This document shows positions 1-9,215 of a stretch of DNA of 64,000 nucleotides, piece after piece (positions within the stretch are counted from its first letter, which is position 1; each line of letters opens with the position of its first letter). Position numbers and translations under genes: made by a program. The notes below the pieces were generated by a model, which was not told the DNA's origin, did not search any database, and saw only the letters and a program-made list of their open reading frames with translations. Origin of the DNA: Sclerurus mexicanus (Eukaryota; Chordata; Aves; Passeriformes; Furnariidae); the NCBI GenBank assembly GCA_013396755.1, contig VWZF01002255.1:379464-443463 (forward strand), written 5' to 3'.

Positions 1-423
1 GTAAGTGTTGTTCAAAATGACTCTTCCCAAGATGATATATTGTGAGGAGCTGTCCTGTTTTGGTGAGTTTCATTGTATTTTAATTTCAAGCCTTTTATAT
101 TTTTCCAAATACATTGTTGAACATAAAATTATTTTCATTTAACAGTGTATAATTCCAATATGATAAAGAATAGTATAGAATATATATAAAAACATATGCC
201 TTTTTAACTAGATAACACTTAAAGCTTTTTCAAATAAGGGGAAGCATACTAGTATTAATTATATATTTTATAGAACTTACTTACTCTTTCATAAAGGATT
301 AGTGAATCAGTTTTATGTACTTCAGATATATATAGTAGGAAAAGGACGTCCAAATGAGCATATTTTTAATAGTTTAAAATAAAAGACTTTGCTTGTCCAG
401 CTCTTCATGTGAACCCAAATTAC
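1..423. other. AT-rich unique sequence, no gene seen
   Basis: Unique AT-rich DNA without a recognisable repeat. The first six bases, GTAAGT, are a perfect match to the vertebrate splice-donor consensus on the plus strand. The bases before them lie outside the window, so this cannot be tested here. Confidence 0.4.
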
Positions 424-516
424 CATTCTGTGTTCATCTTGAGCTTGGATAGATTTGAAGCCTTTCATGTCTAAAACCGCATGATCAAGAGCAAAATCTT
501 TTGCTAGCACTGGAAT
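424..516 (-). other. Exon-like stretch, unrecognised protein
   Basis: On the minus strand a pyrimidine-rich tract ending CCCCCTCCAG sits directly before position 516. It is followed by 31 open codons ending in ATG and then a donor-like GTAATT at 423-418. Both ends are in phase 0 and the length is 93 nt, an ordinary internal exon size. The predicted peptide has a mixed, soluble-protein composition (it starts IPVLAKDFALDHAVLDMKGF) and keeps one CpG alanine codon. I do not recognise the family. The frame stays open past the donor to a stop at 322, and no partner exon is visible, so a chance arrangement remains the more likely explanation. Confidence 0.18.
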
Positions 517-588
517 CTGGAGGGGGAAACAAGACACACACACATGGCTGTGTGTTTTACTGTAGAGACCATGAAAAAAAATCTCCAT

Positions 589-2074
589 TTTGTTTTATTT
601 AATTAAAGCACACTGCCCGCTTTTGAATTTCTTTTTAACAAAAAATGAATCCTTTCTCATTAAAGATGTAGAGACCTATGATATATAGTCTCTTGCCACA
701 ATGCTAGCTTTAACTATACTTTAAACAGATTACAAATGACAGATCCTACATAAAATAATTTGATAGTTCCATAATTAACGGAATTGTGGGAACCTTGCCT
801 AGGTAAGAATCGTGTTTGAATATTGTCCCTCATGAAGTATTATCTCCTGATTAGCTAGGATTTTTACTTGCATGCAATGTTTATGGGAATCACAGTGCAA
901 CATAAATGCATCTTTATTTTAGTCCCACCTACTGTTTCACATTTTTAATATTATTGACTGAAATTTTGTATGCAGATAGAGCATTATCTACTAGATGTAT
1001 TAAATACATCTGTTGCAATTGACTGTCTCTCAAAAATTGCAAATAGATTTGACCTGATGTTAAACACACTGATCATAAGCACTTTTTAAGTGAAATTTGA
1101 ACTTGTAAATCATGGTGTCTCTGTCTAATTCAGGTGAAATAGGAAAACCCAAATTTAAAAAGAGAGGAGCAAGAAAGGCAAATGTAGGGGAGAAGTGGTG
1201 AGAGAAAAAAACCCATGGTAAGAACAAAGATTACAGTGAAGGAAGAGACTGCAAAGTCAATATTTATATTATATCCATTGTAGAAAACAACTTTTAAACT
1301 CTATATGTGAGTAGTTCTGTAAACATGCACATCTGAAAGAATTTAGGTCTTTCTGTCTTAAATACCTGTAAAAGATTTATCTTTATCTAAAACCAAAACT
1401 AAACAAAACCATTGATAAAAAGCAATTTGAAACACATACATGTAAAAATTAAACTTCCACAGAAAACTCTTCAGAGTTACATCAGAAGGATAAAAAGAGC
1501 AGCAACTTGTCATAATTTTGAGAATACAAAACATTTTGCAGAAGTTTCAGGATATAAACTTCTGGTAACACCTTACTGCAGAGAAATTATTTTTATCAAT
1601 TATACCAAAATTTACCCAGTCTTAGTAATTCCTGATTTTTCTGCTAGTGTATGTCAAGTATTGAAAAAAATCTGTCAAAATTTCAAGGAGTTTTTGAGCA
1701 AATAACAAACATAATTTCTTACTTGAAAAAAGAATTACTTGGAACTTAACTTTTCAATTCCAAATAATAAATGTACACTAACTGATATATAAAATTTAGA
1801 AAAAATAGAACAATTTAGAAAAATTTTGAAATTATTTTTGCATTATTATCTAAGAATAGGACCCACAAAGTCACTGAGGCAGTTTGCAAAGATCTGAGTG
1901 TTTCAAGAGAAATCTAAAGACCCTGCCCAACACTCCAATAGTGTCAACATCCAGTCACTGTGACTTTTCCCTTTTCCACTACCACACCCTTTAACTATAT
2001 AAATGACTTTCTAAGCCATGCTGTAAGTGAGCTATGGGGATTTTGTGCAGTGCGTTTCATTAATCTGCTGAATT
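589..2074. other. AT-rich unique sequence, no gene seen
   Basis: No repeat family, RNA gene or convincing coding exon recognised. A 97-codon open frame at 1412-1705 is rich in Lys, Ile and Phe, as expected from random AT-rich DNA. Confidence 0.5.
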
Positions 2075-3248
2075 TCGGAACACTTTTTAACTTCACATGG
2101 GCCATTTTTTATGACAGCTATTTCACAGTTCTGATCTGGTCATTTTGATTTGACCTCCATATTTCAGGAAGATCTATGAAGAGGGCATCTGTGTTCCTGC
2201 TTGGAGTTCCAATGCCTTCAGTGAATATTGAAATACGCTCAGTGTCACCATGGGTCTAATTGCAGGTGCACTGTAAATAGGAATAAATTTGATAAACAGG
2301 ATAATTTGTAGACCTGTGCTCTAGAACCTGCTGATTGAAAGATTTTCTCCCTCCTTTCCTTCAATCATAAGAGACATACAACTATCTCATGTTTTGATAA
2401 GGAAAATACTTTAAAAAAAACCCAAACCAAACTGAATTAGATATCCTGACAGTGGTATTTTGAGACACTGTGATATTGCAAGTCTTTGTCAAGCATACAC
2501 AACATTGATGGACAAGTGTTCTCCACAGGGATGTCTAAGTTAAGACATCCCACGAAGAAGAGCATGAGTAAACACTGGTCATTCTTTAACATTAGACTTG
2601 AAATGTTTACACTGTTTAATTCTGTAAAGCACTGGCTGGAAAAAGGACAGCATAGAGACTTGAAATGGAAATACCAGAGAAGCTGTGAGTTTAGGTGAAA
2701 ACCTCATGATGAGGCTAATATACTTCATAAATCTCTCTTCCACTAAGCAGAAAGAAACAGGTAGATGTCCAGGAGTACTCTAACACAGGTTGGGATTCAT
2801 CTCCACTCCTCTGTTCATTACTTTCTATTCAGCTCTTAGAAGTGTGTGACTCTACATATATCATTGTAAGAATGAAATACAGTTGAGGATACAGAGTTTA
2901 GGTCTGTTAATTTATTGTGCTTATTTAGCCAGTTCCTTGGTAGCTACTGTAAGAATAAGGGAGAGGGTAGACTACTTTGTTGATTCTTGCCTTACTTCTA
3001 CCTAGTTAAACAGGCCACATTTTCCTATTGCATGGTTTGAGCATCTTTTCTTTTAGTTTATCTGCCAAGATGCTAGAGGTAAACCATCTCTGGATAAAAG
3101 CTATATTAAATCAAGACTGACACTTCTATAGAGTCTTGCCCTCATTGCTCACATTTGATACATATACATGTTTTTTTTGGCTCACTGCATCCACGCCCAT
3201 CTGTTTCAGTGGCATCATGCCCAGCATTGACAAGTTGGTTAGATTGTT
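2075..3248. repeat. Direct duplicate A, copy 1 (likely assembly artefact)
   Basis: This 1,174-bp segment recurs at 3250-4423 with a constant offset of 1,175 and no difference that I found. The copies are separated only by a single N at 3249. Copy 1 follows unique sequence on its left and ends exactly at the N; copy 2 starts exactly after the N and runs into unique sequence on its right. This is the pattern made when two overlapping contig ends are joined without being merged. The content is AT-rich unique DNA; a 70-codon open frame at 2486-2698 is not protein-like and recurs in copy 2. Confidence 0.95.
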
Positions 3249-3249
3249 N
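3249..3249. other. Assembly gap or ambiguous base (N)
   Basis: A single N lies exactly at the junction of the two copies of duplicate A, consistent with an unmerged contig join. Confidence 0.95.
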
Positions 3250-4423
3250 TCGGAACACTTTTTAACTTCACATGGGCCATTTTTTATGACAGCTATTTCA
3301 CAGTTCTGATCTGGTCATTTTGATTTGACCTCCATATTTCAGGAAGATCTATGAAGAGGGCATCTGTGTTCCTGCTTGGAGTTCCAATGCCTTCAGTGAA
3401 TATTGAAATACGCTCAGTGTCACCATGGGTCTAATTGCAGGTGCACTGTAAATAGGAATAAATTTGATAAACAGGATAATTTGTAGACCTGTGCTCTAGA
3501 ACCTGCTGATTGAAAGATTTTCTCCCTCCTTTCCTTCAATCATAAGAGACATACAACTATCTCATGTTTTGATAAGGAAAATACTTTAAAAAAAACCCAA
3601 ACCAAACTGAATTAGATATCCTGACAGTGGTATTTTGAGACACTGTGATATTGCAAGTCTTTGTCAAGCATACACAACATTGATGGACAAGTGTTCTCCA
3701 CAGGGATGTCTAAGTTAAGACATCCCACGAAGAAGAGCATGAGTAAACACTGGTCATTCTTTAACATTAGACTTGAAATGTTTACACTGTTTAATTCTGT
3801 AAAGCACTGGCTGGAAAAAGGACAGCATAGAGACTTGAAATGGAAATACCAGAGAAGCTGTGAGTTTAGGTGAAAACCTCATGATGAGGCTAATATACTT
3901 CATAAATCTCTCTTCCACTAAGCAGAAAGAAACAGGTAGATGTCCAGGAGTACTCTAACACAGGTTGGGATTCATCTCCACTCCTCTGTTCATTACTTTC
4001 TATTCAGCTCTTAGAAGTGTGTGACTCTACATATATCATTGTAAGAATGAAATACAGTTGAGGATACAGAGTTTAGGTCTGTTAATTTATTGTGCTTATT
4101 TAGCCAGTTCCTTGGTAGCTACTGTAAGAATAAGGGAGAGGGTAGACTACTTTGTTGATTCTTGCCTTACTTCTACCTAGTTAAACAGGCCACATTTTCC
4201 TATTGCATGGTTTGAGCATCTTTTCTTTTAGTTTATCTGCCAAGATGCTAGAGGTAAACCATCTCTGGATAAAAGCTATATTAAATCAAGACTGACACTT
4301 CTATAGAGTCTTGCCCTCATTGCTCACATTTGATACATATACATGTTTTTTTTGGCTCACTGCATCCACGCCCATCTGTTTCAGTGGCATCATGCCCAGC
4401 ATTGACAAGTTGGTTAGATTGTT
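3250..4423. repeat. Direct duplicate A, copy 2 (likely assembly artefact)
   Basis: Second copy of the segment at 2075-3248. Identity extends through the last base before copy 1 meets the N (the shared end is TTGGTTAGATTGTT), after which unique sequence resumes at 4424. Near-zero divergence rules out an old genomic duplication and favours an assembly error or a very recent tandem duplication. Confidence 0.95.
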
Positions 4424-5071
4424 CAGTACAATATAGCCTGTGATAATTCTAGGGAAACAGTCTTCCAAACACTGGAATTCCTTCCTCTGGAAGACAAACT
4501 GAAGTATCAGTATTGCATGTCTCATTACAACAGGTTGCACCCTTCAGCTTTAATGTGCCACAGACCAACTGAAGACAAAAAGATGAAGAAGAAAAGGAGA
4601 TGAAGGTTTCTTGGGCACTGTGACAGTGAAAGGAAAGACCCTTTACTTGGAAAAGAGATCCTGCAATCCTCATGAAGATTTCATTTTCCTATAAAAAGAA
4701 ACTTTTCTGCAGACCTCATTTGTGAACCACAGCTGTCACTTACACCTCAGCGTTATCCTTCACCACAAAGGTAACTTCCAACACAAGGCCACTGCTTGCT
4801 TTAGAGGTTGTGATCTTTGGAGTTCGACTATGTCAGCAACAATACATTTTATTTAAACAAATCATAATTTTTGTTATGTGATAACTGTGGTGAGTTCTCA
4901 GCTGCAAGAGATGAATGTAGATGTATAAAATTATTAGAATTATAAGTTATTTTGCCATTTAAGGTTGTACCCCCTTGTATAAAGTTTTTAAAAATGTTGG
5001 GACAGTAGCACATCCCATCAACTGTCAGGGTCAGGTCAACCAATTACAAATCATGGAAGAAAAAGGAGCTA
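4424..5071. other. Unique sequence, no gene seen
   Basis: No repeat or coding exon recognised. Overlapping minus-strand open frames at 4301-4540 and 4449-4673 lack any family resemblance and partly lie in the duplicated segment. Confidence 0.45.
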
Positions 5072-5575
5072 AACAATGATAGAAACCTTCACGAACAACC
5101 CACCTTATGGCTAGAAGAAAGACCACCCGTCGAGTGAAAAGGAGTTCACTTGTTCATACAGTTGATGATTAGATAGCTTTTTAGTGTATTAGAGTAGTGT
5201 TAATTCAATTTCAAGTTTCAATTGTTTCTATTGGTTGATCGTACTCCAGTTCTCCCCCGGTTACCCTCTGTTATTGGTCAATTTATTCCCAACTCCCCAT
5301 TGGCTGGCCTGTGGTGCAATGCAGATGCACCATATATGGCTAGCCACTCCCTTGTTCCTCCCCTGTTTTACCTCATACGTGGAAGCTCTTCCCTTTCTTC
5401 CCTTGTTTGGTGCAGACCTGGTTTAACTCCTCCCTGAACTCCACCCCTGTTCTAGTCCCTTCCATGCCTACCCTATTTAAGCCGGCGACCATGTTAATAA
5501 ATTGGCTATTTTGCTCCAACCCTCATGCAGAGTGGCTTGTGCTTTTATACCTGGCAGGTCTGTGTCAATCAACAA
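5072..5575 (+). mobile_element. Probable solo LTR of an endogenous retrovirus
   Basis: The segment has the layout of a retroviral LTR read on the plus strand. A pyrimidine-rich U3 carries three ATTGG motifs (inverted CCAAT boxes) at 5230, 5273 and 5299. A TATA-like CTATTTAAG lies at 5473-5481, and a polyadenylation-type AATAAA at 5496-5501 just downstream. It is locally more GC-rich than its surroundings. The 5-bp direct repeat AACAA at 5072-5076 and 5571-5575 may be the target-site duplication, placing the element at 5077-5570 (494 bp). It then starts with TG but ends in TC rather than the usual CA, so the right edge is uncertain. No internal retroviral genes flank it, hence a solo LTR. The family could not be named. 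Confidence 0.6.
5472..5501 (+). promoter_or_regulatory. TATA-like box and AATAAA within the LTR
   Basis: CTATTTAAG is followed about 15 bases later by AATAAA, a compact promoter and polyadenylation arrangement typical of retroviral U3/R boundaries. Confidence 0.5.
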
Positions 5576-5787
5576 AACTGAGTACCAGCTTAAACTCTAA
5601 GGCAATTGCCAAGGTATGTATAAAGGATTGGTTTTTTTAATTGCATCAGACAATCAACTAAAAACCACACTGAGAACAATAGCCCTTGTTATTTTTATTT
5701 TGTATAGTTTCTTTGTTAGTATTTTTCAATTATCTATGTTGAAGTTACTAGAGACATCTGTAAAAACAACACAAGACTACATTGATT

Positions 5788-5915
5788 TATAGAATCATTG
5801 ATTTTACGGAAAGAAAGAACTATTACGATTGCCTCACCTGAGCTCTTGTGTAACATAAGACTAAATGATTCATGTTTCCAGACAGTGCTTGAAGTTTTGC
5901 TTGAACTAAATCCTT
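5788..5915 (-). mobile_element. Ancient CR1-type LINE 3' end, heavily diverged
   Basis: The plus strand begins TAGAATCATTGATTTTACGG and continues with blocks resembling the reverse complement of an old amniote CR1 3' region: an 'agaagggaccattatgatc'-like stretch, a 'ctcctgtataac'-like stretch (here CTCTTGTGTAAC), and a later TGCTTGAACTAAA. The pattern is recognised from memory and diverged by many substitutions, so the subfamily is left open. A 68-codon open frame crossing it is not a gene. Confidence 0.45.
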
Positions 5916-8056
5916 CCCTTTCAGTTTATAAAACCTATGAAATAGTAATGGGTCTGGATTTCAGTAGCGATTATGTATTGGCAAATGAAAAAAAAGGGAA
6001 ATAAACTTTTGAGAGAGCCTACAGAGTAAAGGATGGCAGAAATAAATCTATTGTAAGAAAATTACACAAGGGAAAACAGCATGCAAAGCCACAATGCTTA
6101 GGCAGGGTTGTAAGTGGGATAGACTTTTTTCTTGCAAAAGCAAATGTAGCACAAACATGCAGAAGGCCCTTTGCTCCTGTAATTAAGGAAGATGGAGCAT
6201 GAAAATTAAAAAAAATTACAGGACCAAGACATAGACTTTCCAACTCCCTGCCTAAAATACAGAAGACCATTATATCTATGTAAGTGATTTAAACTTCAGT
6301 GACTTAATTGATAGAACAATATTATTCAAATACGGCAGCAATTTGTTTTATTTTTTTATTTGATAAATAAGTGTATGAGGATTTCTATTAATACTAACAT
6401 GAATTAGATAGCATGATAGGACGAGTTCAGCCTGTCAAAGAATGAACAAGGGAGGAGAGTTAGAATTAAAAAAAAAATAAACTAAAACCATTTCCTTGAG
6501 AATAATGCTTGTAATTAAAAAAACAGATAGGTTTACAGGTCATGCTTAGACTCATAAAATGAACTACAAAGTACTGTGTTTAGCATAAAGGAAAATCCTA
6601 GTCAATGGGGTGGCAAGACGTTGCAATTCAGTAGGCATGCCTTTGAGAAGAGAAAGTAACTCCACAGACTATGATACTGAACTCTAACAGACACATAAAG
6701 CATAATGTGGTCTTATTCTAGAAGCAATGTAGAGATAAAGTAATTGCAGGTGATGATAAAGCTCTTGAATCTGTAAGATTGTAGTTTTCTCTTTCTTTCA
6801 TTCTTAGAGAGCATTTTCATGTTCAGAGCCAGTGTTCACAATTTAGTCAGATTTATTCAATAAAAGGAAGGTGATCTTTACATCATAAATAAGTCCATTT
6901 GTTTGTTTGTTTTCTTGCTGAACAGTTTCTTCTGCATCTGTAGTAATTCTACCTCCAGCAATGGCATTGGTTTATGTTTTGTTGCTGCTTATGGTGAAAA
7001 GACTAGGACAGCCAGAAAGATCTGATACTAAGAGGGTAATAGGCCAAAACTGTTAAATAAATCATCTTTATCAAATAGCATCAAAAAATCTGGTTTTGCC
7101 CAGTAGGCCAGAAAATCCTCAGAGATAGGAAGCAAGTCATGGAATCCTCTTATGGTTGCAGATGAAATAACAAGTTTATTTCACAAATTGTGCTGTCAGT
7201 GACAACAATTAATCCCAGATAGAATCTGGCCTCATAATGAAAGATTTTATGTAAACTAGATAAAATTAGTCAAAGTTTTGTCACCTTCACCAAAATGAAA
7301 TTCTGTTTTAATGCTCCATTACAATTTGTAATTCTAGATTTCCTACTGCATATTGCATGATCCCTGAAAACAAACACAAAAAAGTTGGGATTTTAAGAAT
7401 GGTATTTATATTTTGGATGGGCACAATTTTCATGAGTTCCTGTCACTAAATACATGTTTGGCTAATTTTTAGAAGTTATCATATCTCCTGAAAGAATATA
7501 AGTGTAAGGATATGGAATCACTTTCTGTCACTGGACAGTGCCCAATTCTGGGCAATAAAGTTTTTTCCTCTTATAATTCTTTATTTCATACTTTATATTT
7601 TTCTTAAAAAAACCCACAACAAGACAACAATATTTAAAGTAGTATATTTTAAACATTCACAGCAAAGTTCTTTTTGTTGGGAAGAATTGCATCTCTATGT
7701 GAATTTGTCTTTACCAATGTTGTATCTTCCATGTAGTGGAGTTCTTCAGAGTATTCAAATCCAAAGCTGTGGCAATGGCTTCAAAGCCTTAGACTGAAAA
7801 CTGAAAATAAAACAAGTTTAGTAGGGGCACAGAGACTGAGAAGGCAAAAAGATTTTGTAATGAACTGCTTATGACAAATGACATTGCTATTTAAAAATAC
7901 TTCTATTATGCTGACTCAAATTACTAATGGCTCACTCAAAAAATATTCCATGCCAGTTTGGCCATACCAGTTTGCAGAAGCCAGTTCTCAAGCTACGCTT
8001 CTATGTCTATTGTGATGATTCATGTATTCAGAACATACCATGAGAAAATGTGCCAC
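5916..8056. other. AT-rich unique sequence, no supported gene
   Basis: No repeat family recognised. A short exon-like stretch on the plus strand at 6926-7056 has an acceptor-like TTTTCTTGCTGAACAG and 42 open codons, including a run of hydrophobic residues, before a stop. It is too short to support as coding. Confidence 0.4.
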
Positions 8057-8088
8057 ATATCTCTGTATCCCTGTCAATACAGAGATAT
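8057..8088. repeat. Perfect 12-bp inverted repeat with 8-nt loop
   Basis: ATATCTCTGTAT at 8057-8068 is followed by an 8-base spacer and its exact reverse complement ATACAGAGATAT at 8077-8088. It could fold as a hairpin in RNA or single-stranded DNA. No terminator or RNA-gene context is visible. Confidence 0.7.
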
Positions 8089-8869
8089 ATGAAGTCCTCA
8101 GAATAACTTCTTTTGCCTCTGACTTCTGAAAATGCCTAACACCTTGGCTAGTGTAAGTCACTGTAGTCTCTGAACATTACTTTTAGCATTCTATGTTAGG
8201 GAAAGCGGAAGACAAGCATTACGTTCTTGAGAAAGTGAATCATTCTGAATGCCAGCATAGTGAAGGTTTCAGGAATTCTGTGATGAACCCAGAGACACCA
8301 AGCACTCATTACAGAATAAAGCTTCTGTTCAAGGGGGAGATACTACAGACACACACACACATGTGTATATATTTATATATGTATATACTCAGCTTTACAT
8401 ATTCAAATAGTTCTTAAAAAGTAATTGTTTGAGGTGTGTTTTGATAAGACTGGAAAACGTCGTAGAGACTATGCCTCTGGAGACAGCTTTTCTGGTGGAA
8501 TCCTGAACTATCTCAAACTTCTGAAAGATACTGCTTTATTATGCTGATGTTCCTGGAACTTCTGAAAGGAATTGATAACTCCTCCAGGAAAAAAAAAACC
8601 CACCAAAAAACATTCTATAGAAATAGTTAAAAATACATTTTCAAAGATCCATTGTTAATGATCATTAGTTTCCATCTCATCTATTGTTTCAGGATATGAA
8701 AAATCTAGACCTCTTTGAGGTCTTCCAATTGAATCCTAAAAAAGGGTGTGGGATTTTTTAAATTTTATTTAAAGCTGAAATAATTTCCTTTCATTTGATA
8801 TCACTCCAGAACATTGCTACTACAGTCAGAATTTTAAATACAGGGTGATAAATGAGAGTACCTTGGGGT
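8089..8869. other. Unique sequence with a short CA/TA microsatellite
   Basis: A run of (AC)7 at about 8350-8363 passes into a TA/GTATA-rich tract to about 8388. The rest is unremarkable AT-rich DNA with no gene seen. Confidence 0.5.
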
Positions 8870-9215
8870 CTGTTTGGCATTTCCTTACACTGCTGCATTA
8901 GAGAAGGTGCATCTCAGATCAGCTTTAAAAAGAACAGAGTTTATCATGCCATAAGGATATTTGCTTCCTTTTCATTTTTAATTATGAAAGAAATAAATTA
9001 ATCTGTAATGCAGATTGTCACCATCCTATTTTTAGAACACATTAAGCTTCTATAACACCTTGCAATAACAATGGTTCTTATTTTCCCCCACAGCTGTTAA
9101 AAAGCCCATTCATTTGGGCTGGCATAAGCCTTTATTATATTTCTCCCCTCATCTATCCTTCAGTTAATAAAACCATAGGCGGTAATCCACAGTGTTTGTG
9201 CCCCATTTCTGTGTA
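8870..9215. promoter_or_regulatory. Candidate conserved noncoding element
   Basis: This block lacks repeats and low-complexity drift and has dense transcription-factor-like words: TTTTTAATTATG and AATAAATTAATC (homeodomain-type), AACAATGG (SOX-type), and GGCGGTAATCCACAG, which keeps a CpG. No reading frame runs through it. The call rests on sequence texture alone; no alignment was possible. Confidence 0.3.

Noticed and set aside
5222..5640. Three overlapping plus-strand open frames of 63-77 codons
   Set aside because: They lie mostly in the LTR, whose low stop density comes from its C/T-rich composition; frames overlap one another and none resembles a protein.
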